This document shows, piece after piece, positions 11,349 to 24,113 of a stretch of DNA of 64,000 nucleotides (the stretch's first letter is position 1; each line of letters begins with the position of its first letter). A model generated the notes under the pieces. The model was not told the origin of the DNA and ran no database searches. It saw only the letters and a program-made list of their open reading frames with translations. The position numbers and the translations under genes are program-made. The DNA lies in NCBI GenBank assembly GCA_905221605.1, contig CAJNDS010002609.1, forward strand, positions 259,501 to 323,500, in the 5' to 3' direction. This DNA comes from Symbiodinium natans. Its lineage: Eukaryota; Sar; Dinophyceae; Suessiales; Symbiodiniaceae.

Positions 11349-11577
11349 AGATGAAGGAAGGCAAGGAAGGCCTGGTCTCAGCGGTCTCAGCTTGTTATGG
11401 CAATCTGAGGAGCTGGCGCGGCAGTCTTTTCAGGCTGTACCCGATGATGCCGACAAGAACTTGCAGACTTTACAGAGCCCGCCGTTGCCTGGGGCTTTGG
11501 ATGCATCTCCAAGCAATTGCTCTGTGGGGCGAAAGGAGGAGAGACACTTATCTCAAGCAGAGCTCTTGTGAGCGATG
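11349..11577 (+). CDS. possible further kinase or neighbouring exon
   Basis: An open frame without its own ATG reads QSEELARQSFQAVPDDADKN and then a Pro/Ser-rich stretch, ending at a stop. It looks protein-like and lies on the same strand 0.6 kb after the last kinase exon. No family is recognised. It could be part of the kinase C-terminal tail, or chance. Confidence 0.22.
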
Positions 11578-11997
11578 AACCTGGCGGGGAGTTTTCGTTT
11601 CGCTGTTGAGAGATGCTGAAAGCACTGAGGACCCTCCGTGCTGGAAGAGGAGGGATTTGCACAGTGGCTTGGCTTCACCCAATCAAGCCCATGCTCGGAT
11701 TGCGCGATTGCGCGTTAATGCAGGCATTGAAGCGGTGCATTGAAGCGACGCCTAAGGCTCACCTGCCCTGGCTCGCCAAGCGACGCCGCGCACCGGCATG
11801 GGCCGAAGGCCTGGGCTCAATGCTGGGACATGGTGTCTCCACAATGAACTGCCACTCTCACCAGGTGAAGCGATCGTTTATGGCTTTGGGTCCCAGCAAA
11901 AAGGAGGAGGACTGCAGGGCCGAGGCAAACATTACAGCTTTTGACAGCCATTCGCCAATAGGCTATTGAGCTATGAAGGAAAGCCCCGCGGTTTTGA

Positions 11998-12177
11998 GCC
12001 TTTGAGCATGTTGAAGACAGTGGCACGGAGGAGAAAGCGGGACAGGAAATGTCTTCTTCATTCAAGAAGCAGGACTTTGGCGCTGGGACCATGCGTTCGA
12101 ATCGGGAAACCCAAACTTTGGCCCAGGCATTGCCTCCTCAGCCTACCCACTCCTGTATATTCCGGTCATTGCATTGA
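11998..12177 (+). CDS. possible exon, hydrophilic
   Basis: A 59-codon open frame reads FEHVEDSGTEEKAGQEMSSS, then FKKQDFGAGTMRSNRETQT. It is polar, probably disordered, and on the same strand as the kinase. No family is recognised and the splice sites are not defined. Confidence 0.2.
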   Translation, partial: AFEHVEDSGTEEKAGQEMSSSFKKQDFGAGTMRSNRETQTLAQALPPQPTHSCIFRSLH

Positions 12178-15177
12178 ACCCTTGGTTTTGATATACGAGG
12201 AGATTAACTTTACTTTGACCTTCAACGTTTTTGAAGTGTGAATGCAGTAGAGGCTGCTGTCTGCTTTGTCCAACCTCTGTGCACTGTTGTGCCTTGCGTC
12301 CCAAGCGTGTTCCCTGAATGAATCACACTGAAGGCGAGTATTCTTGTCACGGTTTGTTTCGGCCTTGCGGAGATTGCAGGCACGTACAGAGAAGTCGCCA
12401 CAGTAGTAAACCTAGGACTTGAGAAAGCATACAGGCGATGTTTGCAACGTGAGCGATCTGAGGTTAATTACACACATGCGGCAGGCTTGTACCTTGTGAA
12501 GCTCAGTTTTACATCGAGACGGGAATGCATCGTCGCATCGCCGCTTCATGAGCCTCAGCTGTGCGCAGCTCTCAGCTCCCGGTCGGGACATTGACGAAAG
12601 CTTGCCAAAATCCCCCGCACCATTCGTGTACCTCTCAAGTCTGGCTGCAGTTCTAAACTTCCACACGGCTCGGCTGGCCATCCACGCTCTGAGAACCACG
12701 GCACGCCGGGAGAACGTGCTTTGAAAGCAGCATGGTAGAAGCCCTGATGTTCAATGGTGCGTCGTTGAGAGCCATGATGGCATGAAGCATTGGCCGTACA
12801 GTTTGATCTTTCGCCTGATAGTTTTGGACACGCATCGGTTCTACACGTGGCCTAGGCTTGCATGTCACAAATCACAGAGTTCGCTTGGGTATTCTAGTCT
12901 AGTAGTAGCTAGTATCCACATGTGTAAAAGTGGATCAGACTGTTCAGGTGGGAGCGGCTCCAAGCGTGTTAAAAGTTGTCAGCAAATGTGGTAGGTACTA
13001 TTTCAGGGCAAGCGTGGAACGTAGCGTGGCCAGAACAACTAGAAATGCCCTTATCCTAACTTGTGCACCAACAGCGATCAGACATGGGCTGTAGCGAGTA
13101 ACACACTGCAAAAACGGCAGTGGCTGGTGCTTCATGCCAAAGAGTTTCTGAGCTGCCTTGCCCCACAGGAGTTCCTTGAAAAAGAGGCCAGTGCCATAAG
13201 AGCTTCAGGTGGCTTGGATGAAGTACCAACTGGCGCCGGAGGGTGTGGACCGTTTCTGACCGTATACTAGATCTGCCATCATCGCAGATTGAGGAGTTTC
13301 CGCAGAGGAGCCTGCTGCAGGCAACCTTTCCATGAGGATGCTTGAGACATGTTTGGGCCAGTCTCAGTCTTGAATGTCGCTGCGAGTAGCAGTGGAGGCT
13401 GCCTCTCTACCACCGCTCAGTCTGGCAAAGGAAGCCGGTAGCTCAGGCATTCTCGATGTTGCTCTGCACTTCGCTGCACTGTTTGCGGGGTACATGCTAC
13501 TCTTATTTCTTGCCATACCCGTCGGAATGGTGCAGACCAATCCGAGGCTACATCGCATCCTCGGTCGAGCGGGAGCAATCTTCAAATGAACTGGGAAGAC
13601 CCCACGGACCACACGGACCACTTCATCCTCCAGTATTCAGAGGCCGGCAAGAATCGAGTAACTGCCGACAGTTTGAGAATCTCTGACCATCACTGACCCA
13701 GAGAACAGCTTCGCTGCATGCTGGGATTTTGCTGGAATGTCGCGTGACTGCGCAGGCTCTTTTGGAGGACGCCTTCGCCGGTATGTGGCAGCTCTTCAAG
13801 GCGACACGGTTGCACCCCCTAGCATATTCATACTCTGACTCCGTTCCTGGAGCACCTTTGAACCAGCCCGTTCTGCAGCTTGGAATATGCTTGTAGTCAT
13901 CTGGTTCTGGTGAGGTAGTACGGGGCGCGTCGCGAAGTCTGCACGACCCTCAGCGCATGCTCCCTGTGCATGTGCAGGGCCCACGGCAGCATGAAGTTCT
14001 GAGGTCACCGCCTGGACGAGACATACCCAATGCACCCAAGCGGCCCGCTGCAGAATGGGAAACGAAGGGACTCTTTCAGCTTTTGAGCGCATTGTGGCCC
14101 TGATCCAGTTGGCGAGGCTCGGGCATATGGGGCCGACAGCCACGGCTTCCAAGGATACCATACCTGGCCATAGATGTGTGGGTCGCCAATCACAGTTCGG
14201 GTTTTACATGACGGCATCCGGCCTCTCGAACAGGAGCAGATGCAAATCTTGGCTGGGTCCATTCTGAGAATCCGCAAGGCCATGATGCCAGTATTCTTTC
14301 TCCTTTTGCATCGGCTAGTAGCTGGTGTGATTCTGTTTGGCATGGTTGGTGCCGATAAATCTCGGTTTGGCTTGGATCGGCCGTTGATTCCGACAAATAA
14401 CTTCGGCAGACCGTATCTTGGAACCACCTGCGCGTTCTCCTGCGTTTTCCTACGCCAACCAAATCCATGCCCGCACTCCAAATCGAAAGCGACAACCTCG
14501 GGTTCCGCCTATTTTCGCAAGCAAAACTTCGAATAATCTAATGAGCGATTTTTTGCGCCAGCGTTCCAATTCACAACTGCAAAAACCGCTGACCATAAGC
14601 AGTCATAAGCACAAGCCTGAGTGCAAATGCTACAGAGCTGCACTGCCGCATGATTAGATGCTGCAGGATCACCCTGCTCCTGCTCCGCACCAGCCTATGC
14701 CTCTCTGGCACTAGTGCCTCCAAACTCTGAGCACTGAGCCCCTGTCCCACATTACAAACTCAGCAACTTGTTTAAAGGGACAGAGCGCCCAGGGACGCTG
14801 TCATCAAGGAGTCCACTGAGAGGAAGGCAGACACCACAAGCCCTCAAATAAGCTTCTACCCCAAAGCACAAACACCATCCTCCCCCCTCCCCCCCTAAAA
14901 AAAAAGGAACACACAAGAAGGGCCCCCCAAAAGCCATGTCCTGCCGGACCTTCGGGATGAAGTCTCCTGTCCCCCCGAACCCCCAACCTGAACCGTGAGC
15001 CTTACACCCATGTTCTGGAGGACATCAAGGCTGAAGACTTCTGGTGGGGTCTATCCATTTATCCGGGGTTAAGGTTTGCAAACGTGCGACTTAGGAAGCA
15101 CCCGGTGAGAGTTTGGAACCCGAGTATTTCGACGTTGGGAGCGGTTATTCGAAAAGTTTCACAAAAACAAAGCTGCG

Positions 15178-15222
<45 letters not shown>

Positions 15223-15236
15223 TCTTCTACTAGTAG
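15178..15236. repeat. (ACT)n microsatellite
   Basis: About 14 uninterrupted ACT units are followed by CTT units and CTAGTAG. Confidence 0.95.
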
Positions 15237-15303
15237 CACCCCGAGCCAGCGTTGCGCCAGCCCCAGCGCCGGGGCAGCGTGCTTGCACGCGCCTGGGTCG
15301 AGA

Positions 15304-15345
15304 AGCCAGCGCTGGCTCCAGGGCCAGCCCTGGGCCAGCGCTGGC
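15304..15345. repeat. two copies of a palindrome gccagcgctggc
   Basis: A perfect 14-bp palindrome agccagcgctggct lies at 15304-15317 and a 12-bp copy at 15334-15345, separated by ccagggccagccctgg. A related half-site lies at 15242. It could form alternative stem-loops or cruciforms. Confidence 0.8.
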
Positions 15346-16850
15346 TCGAGTTGCTAACGCTGGCCCATCTTACGCTGCGCTGCAGGAGCTTCCAAGAAAG
15401 TAAGTTTAAATTGTTTTCGAGGAGTATGTCCAGACGCAGGATTGTCAAGACTGAAAAAAATCCAGCATGCTCGAGCATCTGACACTGGGACAGACGCTTT
15501 GAGAATTTCAAACCGCGTTGGCTCCAGGTGATGCGTGCTTCGGAATCGTGGCAACATCGCAGCAGGCATATATCAAGGGAACTTGTGATTCCATTTTGGT
15601 CCACTTGCCCGTGCACGTGCTGGTACCCACAGAGCCGAGATTCTGCATGATGGCTTTGAGCGGCGCATTCGTTGCGCAATGCATCCTGCGGAGACTTGGT
15701 GCTTTCCGTAGGTCTTCAGATCACCGGGACTTGCTGGAACTCGCCCATCGCAGGCGACTTGCTTGTATGGTTGGCCTGTGCGCATTCACCAAGCTGGTAC
15801 ATCCGACTGCCTTCGTGACGGTTTCTTGCATTGTAATAACAGCAACTCTTGGAGTGTGCAGCATAGCTGTTGCTGAGGTGTCTCCTCTTCCAGACAGACC
15901 ACCATAGCCACATGACTTCAGGTACGGTATAAAGACTTGTTTGTAGTTGCGCCTGCAGATGTGTCCTCGGACCCTCGGAGCCAGGCATTAGCTATCAGTT
16001 TAGAGTTTTGTTGAGCTGCATCGTGCTACAATTACGAACCTCGCAGACACAAAAGTGTTCATTTGCAAGGCACGCGTTGCTTGAAGTGTTCACCTCTGAA
16101 GTGAGTTCCTGCACAAGAGAGACTGCCCCTTGCATAGTCTAGCTTCTTTTGGCCTACAAGCTTCGCGCGGGGGTCAAACATGTGCGCGTTGCCACAGAGC
16201 CCTATGAGCCTTGTCGTGAGCTTATTCTGGCAAGGCTGCAGAGGAGAGTCAATGACGTGGAATGATGCTGATGCCTTGATATTTCGACGTTTTTCAGACT
16301 CACGGCGCTCCCTGTGAGTCGACAGCTGCGTCTTTCCTCACTCTGCTCCTTCAAGTCCTATGTGCCAGAGCAAGGAGTTTCAGCTTGAGAAGGAGGGGAC
16401 AGAGAGGCGTTGGCTAGCGAAGCCTTTGGATAGCACGTTGAGCTCAACGAATGCACACAGTAGCAAAAAAAAACTCCGTTTCCCAGCAGGGCTTGCAGCA
16501 GCAGTTGACATACTTAGTATCATAAAGTCGTTCTCAGCGTCAGCGTCAGTGACGTTTTTCAAGCGCCCCTGCTTAATTCGACGTCGCGCCGAAGGCCGAT
16601 CGTGCAAAAGAAGTAAGTTCCAGAGCGGCTTTCCGCCGTTTGTTCCTCGAGTCGATGAGAGTGTATCTGCTAGCATGACTTGCTGAAGAGTACCAGCCCA
16701 GAGGCGTGACTCACAGGCTTGTGCATCACTTGAGGTGTGACCAAGGTGCCAGTGGCCAATCAAGTCTGGTTAGCACCAAACTCTGCTACAATGGCTTCTT
16801 CTGTTGTTTTCCCCTGCTACAAAGAAACAACAGACACATGCAATGATTGC

Positions 16851-16971
16851 GACCGACGACGGCGACGGCGGCGACGATTATTACTAAGACGCCGACGACG
16901 ACTACTACCACTGCTCCTACTGCTTCTGCTGCGACTATTCATCCTACTGCTTCTACTGCTACTACTACTTA
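16851..16971. repeat. interrupted GAC/CTA/CTG trinucleotide tract
   Basis: A mixed triplet repeat. A similar GAC/ACT tract lies at 17749-17835. Confidence 0.85.
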
Positions 16972-17748
16972 GCTACCCCTCCCCCCTCGAAGATGCATGC
17001 TTTCGCGGGGCTGCTGATGCATAAGAAATTCGAACCTTCTTCCTAAAACACCAACACAACAGACCTACAGCCAAACCCTACTGGCTCAGGAAGCATTCTA
17101 GTCCAGATCGTTGGTTGCTTTTGCGACTGCTGCTACGACCACCACAGTTATTGATCATTCTTCCGACGCGCGCTAGTCACCGCACGTTCGCTCACTTGTC
17201 ACACATTCGTGTCTTGTGTAACGCATCTGTTTCACAAAACCGCTGTGCCAAGTTCCTTCTCAACTTCGAAGCTGGAAAACCCATTCTCCTGGTAAGGGGT
17301 TGGGCTTCACGATCTTGGGATTGAACGCTTCAGGGACCTAAACTTGTGGGCTTGTGGTGCCCATGGGGTTAAAGATTTCCGTTTTCAGTGTTGACCCCAA
17401 GGCCTCAGCCCCATCTTGGTCACCCAGAGGCCTAAACCCAAATCCAAACAGTTACATGTGGACATTTTTTGTCACGCTGCTAAAGCAAAGCTTTCGAGAG
17501 CAAGCCGGGAGTGCTCCATTTTACTGGTGAATCCATTCGGGTTGCTCTTCTAGGTTGTGGGGTAAGAGTTGAAGCAAGGTTTATCGGATTTGGGGTCTTG
17601 GCTTGAGGTTGTTGTTGACATGGGGCTTCGATTCTTGGTCATAGAGCTCGCCCCCAACCCCGCCTCCCTTCATGCACGTTCGTACCAAGTGAGGCTCGCA
17701 GCTGAAAATCTGACCCGAGAGCGTATGGCACGTGCGACACTGCGGGTT

Positions 17749-17835
17749 GCGACGACGACGACGACGACCACGACTAGCACTACTGCCACTACCACTGCTA
17801 CCCGCTACCCCTGCTACCACAGCCACTACTCCGAC
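17749..17835. repeat. interrupted GAC/ACT trinucleotide tract
   Basis: Six GAC units grade into ACT/ACC-rich triplets. Confidence 0.85.
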
Positions 17836-18464
17836 TCCAATACCAGTAAAGCCTGCAGTATAAGTGTGCAAGTTTGGAGAACAGCGCGCTTGCGCGCTTT
17901 GCTCAGGGTACTTGTGCTTAGACAAAGCGCGGAGGCACCTTGGTATGCAGAGCCAGAGCCACATCGCCACGAAATGCTTGGGACAGTTTCCATGGTCGCG
18001 ACGAAATGTCGGTCGAACCATGAAGCCTTGGTACAGATAAACCTTTTTGGTCAGCGTTGACTCAGGTTCTCTGGCGCGGTAGAGTAAAGCTTCGCGCAGA
18101 GATTGTGCTCTAAGAGGAGAAGCAATTTCAAGTTGAAGCCTTTGAACGTATTTGAATCCAAATTATGGATAGGCCGCTTTGCCATGTATTCGGCATGAGT
18201 CAGGATGGCAAAGGGGCTGTGTCACCCCAGGGCTCACCATGGTCTGCTGCTGACAGTGCATGTGCCGAGCATCTGGGAAGGTTTCGTTGTGGAACTGCGA
18301 GGCAGTGTAGCGCAGCGTGGAGGTGAAAGGACTGCATTTGCTGCAAAGTGCATGTCTCATGCCCGGCTTCTCTTCTGCGTAAGGCGTAAGAATCAACCCA
18401 GTCAACCCCTGGCTTATCTTGGCCTCAACCTCTCCTTGTGGATGCCTGTGACAAGTGCATTCAG

Positions 18465-18524
18465 GTTCGTCTTCTTGGTGAAGACCCCATCTTCAACGAA
18501 GTGGCGCAGGACATCGCTATGTTC
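18465..18524 (+). CDS. possible EF-Ts-like exon (weak)
   Basis: After ATTCAG the frame reads VRLLGEDPIFNEVAQDIAMF and is followed by GTGGGT. The F-x5-DIAM pattern is like the stretch after the ETDFVA motif in bacterial and organellar translation elongation factor Ts. The ETDF part, the N-terminal UBA motif and the C-terminal KIVEGR motif were not found nearby, so this is only a resemblance. Confidence 0.2.
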
Positions 18525-20198
18525 GTGGGTTCATGGGCTTTCGCTGACGAGAGGGTTAGGAGGTTAGCGTTCGGAGCCGGTTCAGCGTTGAGAGACGGTT
18601 CATTGTTGAGATGGACTCCGCACCAAGTTGTGAGAGTGTCAAGTGGAGGACCTGAAGGCGAAGAAGGCTGGCGCGAGCAGTGCCATTGCTTGTGGCATTG
18701 ACCCTTTCCTGTCGTACACAGTCTACTCGTGTGCGTGTTTGCTCAGTGCGTGTTTGCTCAGTGGCATGGCTGTTGTAAGCGAAGCTATAAAATCCACGAC
18801 GCACCCTCAGTATGAGCAGTCGGAGTTTTCTGGTGGGGACTTTGCCACCAAATCCATACCGAGGCACGAGAAACCTCACCGAAATCCATGATTGTCTGCA
18901 GAATCTCAGGGACCCCCAAGGCAAACAGTATCAGTCCTGTAGCAGAGGCACTGGGAGTTCCGTCGAAATCCACGCAGAAGCTCACAGACGACTGCGGAGA
19001 CAATGGGTATGACGTTTGTAGCCCGAGTACAGGAAATCCTGCCGACATCCATGTTTGTTCGCGAGACTGGCCCCGAGAAGAACTGACCCCATCTCGCCAC
19101 TTTTCAACCAGGCAGTTTGTGCTTGAGGTTGGAAGAAGTACGGCAAACGGGATTGCATCTGCCAAAAAACTGTGGGAATGTATCGCGGATGCGGGAACCG
19201 ATCGAGGTGTTGCGTGTTCCGGAGAGCAAGCGCACATTTATCACTTGAATCAAGTCACTTGAGAAACCAGGTGGAGGTGCTGAAGAGTTGGTGCAATGAA
19301 CTGAAGGACAGCCCCAGCTCCTAAAGGGCACACGCTTTGCCCTTCCAGAGCCTCACACCGCGGCCACCGCAGCGCTCTGTCGAGACTGTAGAGTCACTGT
19401 AGAGTTCACGTCGACTGCGCTCCCCTTGGAGCCTGTGCAGGACCGACCTCACTCTTCATGCATCCGAATATTGTGCCTCGAGATTGGCTGTGGAACTTCC
19501 GCCCCGGCCCAAGCACAGATGCAGAGAGGATCGTGCGACCGAGCAGCTTTGGCGCCGAAGCAAGGTGAAAGACCTGTTGTGGAGCTGTAGAGTTGTCAGT
19601 AGGTCGCAGATGTCCGGGATGAGCTGATCCAGGCATCTTGAGAGAGGGAGCAGAAGTTTGCCTGAAAATTCCGAATCCCGTGAGAGATAGGTGATGCGGC
19701 GGTTCCCTTCGGCCAGGCTGGGCCTTTGACACTCCCTGCAAGTGTACTGACTCAGTGAGACCCTGTGACGGCGTGATGCCTTGGCTTGGCTTGCAGATAC
19801 ATACGGATCAATCCCGATGAGGCGCAGCCCCAAGCTCAAGCAACCAGAGACCATTAGTAATTTAGAGTCGTTTGATTGCGTATATTGCGTGAGACAGAGA
19901 GATACACAGGGGATATGACAACTTCAGAGCCGAGACAGCGAGCAGATGCGAGAAGTGTGCTGGTTACGCGCCTGATGCTACAGTGATGCTGCAAGCGGCA
20001 CTGCGACGCCCAGCCGATAATGTCTTGTTGTATTTGATTCAGTGACGCAGTGATGTGTCAACAGCCACGCGGGGTGAGGTTTTCGATAGTCGCTTGAGCT
20101 TTTAACATTCTCTGAGACCTGTGAGGGAGTCAAAAGTGAGGCTGAGGATGGTGGCCAAGTGCCCATCCCCCCCGAATCCCTCCAAACCTCTCCCTCCG

Positions 20199-20236
20199 AG
20201 TTAAACCCCTTAAACCCCTTAAACCCCTTAAACCTC
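20199..20236. repeat. 9-bp telomere-like array (TTAAACCCC)n
   Basis: Four tandem copies of ttaaacccc, the last imperfect. It resembles, but is not, the plant/dinoflagellate telomere repeat CCCTAAA. Confidence 0.9.
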
Positions 20237-20892
20237 TCGAGCTTTCGAGTTGCTTTGGCAGATTTTGGCAGTACTGCGCCTTGAGAGGAGACGCGCCTTT
20301 TCGGAAAGGCTCCAGATCTGCGCAGTCCTCGGTTCCACAGCCCCACATGCGCTCTCGCTTATGGCATGTGCTGATTGTGCTGTAGGCGCAATCGATGCCT
20401 CTCCCTGCAGTTCGGGGCAGATGAGGCTGAAGCTTAGCAGTTGCAGCTGAAGCCATGTTGAAGCCAGAGTATAGCACACCGAATGCGCAGCGTTAAAAGC
20501 GGAAAGTCGAAAGAGTGCAGAAAAAGTTGAAACCAGGCTGGGGTGTCTGCGTTCTAGCTGTCATCCTGTGTTCCATTGCCCTTCTCTTGACAATGACTGC
20601 GAGGCCCTCGCTTACATGTACAAGCACATGCGTGCAAAGGCTTCTTGGCCAGAGTTGAGAAAGGAGCATTTCGTTGCCTAACATGCCACAGTTCAGCTGT
20701 GAAACCGTAACCGGCTGTTGCGAAACTTGCATGGGCCTAGCTCCTAGTTGGACTTCCCTGGACAGACACACGCGCACACACACACACACAATGCATGCCC
20801 CCTTAAGCGGCAATGACCGCTGGAAAAGTTTCCTTATCCTTCCTGGCATCACACATTGCTCGAGGAAACCGACATGTGCCGCTTCCTTGCAG

Positions 20893-20972
20893 TTGCCTCA
20901 GAAGATTCGGTGTGTTTGGCCCATGCTGAGCAAGAGATCGAGAATAAACAGCTGTCGCATGCCATCGCCAAG
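20893..20972 (+). CDS. candidate internal exon, helical
   Basis: An 80-bp exon lies between CTTGCAG and a strong GTAAGG donor and reads EDSVCLAHAEQEIENKQLSH, then AIAK. It is Glu/Gln/Lys-rich and probably helical or coiled coil. No neighbouring exon could be joined with confidence. Confidence 0.38.
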
Positions 20973-21665
20973 GTAAGGGATCGTGTCGGCACCTGCAAAG
21001 ATGCCTGGGCGCCCACATGTGCGCGCACCTCATCCGTGGCCTTTGTGGCTGCAACATGGACGTCATAGCACTGACAGGTCTGTTATCTGCAGCATGTAGA
21101 TTGCTGGAAGGCTTCCCCACTGCGACTCCTCCACATCATCGAGCGGTCAGGCATGCTATTATTTGGTGGATCGGGTGGCCGAACTCTGCCAGTTGAGCTT
21201 TGGGTGGGATCGGATACCCGAAGCTTTGGGTCTGGTCTGGGCCTTGGTCAGGAGTTTGCATCCAATACGAGATCGCGGAGCTCGGCCCTAAGAAAGCCGG
21301 GCGGCAGCCGGATCCAGTGGCGGTTTTTTGCGGTTTATCGCGGCGTGGACGCGCTGCTTGCATCGGCCTGCAGGAGAGATCCCGAGCCGAATGTTGTGGT
21401 TTTCCTGCCGCCGGACCCTTACGCACGCTCTGCAAAAGATCGCCCAGCTGCAGCCTGGCTTTGAGCCAGGTCTGACACGCAGGGGCCTGCTCCTCACCAC
21501 AGATCTGCACGTGGTGGCACGGGATCGCGTGATTGCAGTCGAGATGCTCCGTTTCTGTCTCCGTCTCCGTCTCTCGCTCTCCTTCCCCTTACCTCATCTG
21601 CTTCCGGACTTCCCGGGCTTCAGGTTTAGCCCGCTCACAGGGCCGCTTCCCGAGAGGTGCCGTGC

Positions 21666-21895
21666 AGAGAGAGAGAGAGAGAAAGCGAAAGAAAGCGAGA
21701 AAGAAAGAAAGAGAGCAAGAGAGAATGGAGAGAAAGAAAGACAGAAAAACGTGCCGGAAGGAAGGAAGGAAAGAAGGAAGGAAGAGAAAGGGAGGAAGGG
21801 AGGAAGGGAGGGTGGGAGGAAGGGAGGAAGGGCTTGCCCAGAATAAGAGAGGGAGAGAGAGAAAGAGAGAGAGAGAGAGCGAGACAGCGAGAGGG
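21666..21895. repeat. 230-bp polypurine (GA/GGAA) tract
   Basis: Almost every base is A or G: GA dinucleotides, then GAAA, GGAA and GGGA blocks, then GA again. Long Arg/Glu/Lys or Ser/Leu/Phe frames through it are artefacts of composition. Such tracts can form triplex DNA. Confidence 0.95.
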
Positions 21896-22800
21896 ATTTT
21901 TCTTCTCCGGGGGAAACAGTCGAGCCTTTTGTCCTCTCCGACAAAGTCACCTGCGAGAGTTTCACCGAAGACCTGGCTTTCGGAAGCGCTCGCGTTCAGC
22001 AAAAGAAGAAGAGGAACAAAATCACCATGCACTCTCAGTGGAATGGTAGTCTTGCTAGTTGCCTGGTGGGGTTGTTGAGTCGTGTGGTTTGTTTGATGTC
22101 TCGGCTCGTTGAAGTCCGAACCGTGCTCACTTTTTTCACACAAACAGACCCTCGAACTCGCGCGTTTCTCGAGGCTCCCCCTCCGGGGGTCAAGCGTGTG
22201 GAGAGACAGAGAGAGACCAAAGAAACAAACAAGCAAAATGACAGAGAGAGCGAGTGGGCAGCGTCCGGCTGAGCCAGACGCAGCCAGCTAGATCGCCGGT
22301 CGGCATGCAGCGTGCTGTGGCATGCGCTGTGCTAGACGTCACACACTTTTGGGACCTGCGGGGTATTCTGGTGCAGAGAGATTTGCTGGACGCATCTGGT
22401 TGCTGTAGGGGTCATCTGAGCTAGGTAGCAAGTGTGCGTACCATCCCTGTGAAGGGCATTCTGCAGACCCACGGAGAAGATGCAGGAGATGCAAAAAGGC
22501 ATCAAGGAGGCCTGGCGGCCACTTGCGTGGAACACAGCTTTGAGTTATATTAATGGTACGTCCCGAAGATTCCGTGAACACAACTCAGCATATCATTATA
22601 GGTGCGCATTTATGATCCAATATAACAAACAAAAGCACTACTTAACTACTTGTAAGGGTTAAAGTGTATAGGAAACCAATGCATGAAATTGCAATACACA
22701 AGAACGAAGCTGCGTTGCCAGATAGGCAAATAGATAGAGAGCCAGGCAGCTCACAGGATCATGCAACCATATAAGCCTACGTAGTTTGCCCTGTCGCTGT

Positions 22801-22840
22801 TTCTCTCTCTGTCTCTCTCTCTCTCTCTCTGTCTCTTTCC
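22801..22840. repeat. (CT)n microsatellite
   Basis: TCTC repeats interrupted by two TG steps. Confidence 0.95.
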
Positions 22841-23120
22841 TTTTTTCTTTCCAGAACGAAGATTAAAGAACGGACAGAGAAGGTGAACGAACAAATGCAA
22901 TAACTGTAGGCCAATGTGGGCAGGGGCCTTTGGGGTTTGATCTGGGGAAAGGATTCGGCATGTACGGCAGACAGGCCTGCGCTTTCTGATTTTGTCCGAT
23001 CCCTTTCTCAACTCTCTTCTTCGCAGTTTTGTCACTTCCTGAACACATACAAAACAGGAGGATCAATGCAGGCAAAATGTGGGGATGAAGAACTGACCTC
23101 TTCTCTTCTCTTTCATTCTT

Positions 23121-23134
23121 CCCCCCCCCCCCCC
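23121..23134. repeat. poly-C run (14)
   Basis: Fourteen C directly after a CT-rich stretch. Confidence 0.95.
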
Positions 23135-24113
23135 GCCGGTTGTCTGCACAAAGAATCATAAAGCTAAGAATGTGCAAGAAAGAAGCCGTCATATTCAGCA
23201 CCCTTTTTTTCCATTCCGCAGAATTCCTCACGATTCTCTAGCAGCACTTCACCCTCCCTGCCCTGTCAGACTTTGGCCAGCTTCCACTTGACCCACGTCA
23301 AGTTCAAAAACGGGCAGTGCCGGGCTCAAATTGCTTGTTCAAAAAGGACGGCTTATCGCATTCCCTGGTGAGTTTTAGTTGCATGTTGACGCTGGATTCG
23401 AATTGGAGTGTGTCAAGGCACTCCCCCCTCGTCAAGCAGGAGATTCGATGGTGCAACGGCTTCTTTGCATAGTTTTACGGCCGCCCAGATTTCTCGTTGC
23501 CGACTATGCTCCGTCAAATGTTATACTCTTGCACCATGTGCAGCCGCATGAGCCAATTGCATTGTCTCTTTTCACTGGATTCTTGGATGAGCTTCCATGG
23601 CAAACATTTCTGAACGCTTGCAAAGTCAGGTTTGCTTGCGGCACTCGTTGCGGCATTCACTGCGTCGGAACCTCAACCGTCTCCAATTAGGTGTTTCGAC
23701 AGGTCAGGTCTTAAGGTTTACACTTAGCGTGGCTCATGAGGCAGAGGTACCAGCAGGAGGTGAAGGAGCAGGCAGACAGAAAAGGCCGGAAGAACTGCAT
23801 TGGCTGCGGGCGTTTGCTATCTGAATTCTGATTCTGGGTGGGGGTCAGTCTGCCCAGGTATAGCAGCTCTGGTGCGAGACTCGAAATGTGAACAAGTCAG
23901 TCAATCCTGTCGACTACGTTACTACCAGTCAGCTGCCACTGACTACAGATGCAGTTGCAAATCATACGGGGTGTCTCACTGCAGGCCTGTTGGCCCTAGA
24001 TTACATCACCGTGCTCGGTACGCATGCCTTATGTCAATGATCAGTTTCAGGGCATCTTGCTCCAAAAAAACTGCTGAGCTCTTCGTTTCCAACCCATCTA
24101 GGTCAGGCGGATT

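Larger units (their letters stand above)
10784..15177. other. mostly unassigned; two weak exon candidates
   Basis: Apart from the weak frames at 11349 and 11998, the + strand frame at 13374-13589 contains a hydrophobic span (ILDVALHFAALFAGYMLLLF) that could be one membrane helix. Near 14230-14350 another hydrophobic frame (MMPVFFLLLHRLVAGVILFG) is seen. Neither could be tied to a family or to firm splice sites. Confidence 0.35.
15346..20198. other. no supported gene apart from the weak EF-Ts-like exon
   Basis: Repeats dominate parts of this stretch. The frames at 15518-15907 and 18888-19262 are open and not repetitive but unrecognised. Confidence 0.35.
21896..24113. other. no supported gene
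   Basis: Only simple repeats and short frames. The frame at 23379-23690 (PHEPIALSLFTGFLDELPWQ) looks faintly protein-like. Confidence 0.35.

Noticed and set aside
11706-11790. ALKRCIEATPK then HLPWL resembling the kinase subdomain XI LLxxMLxxDPxxR...HPWL
   Set aside because: The conserved Asp and Arg are missing and the spacing is wrong, so I did not assign it to the kinase.
21533-22236. Arg/Glu/Lys-rich and Ser/Leu/Phe-rich frames of up to 215 codons
   Set aside because: Produced by the polypurine tract. They occur in all frames of both strands.
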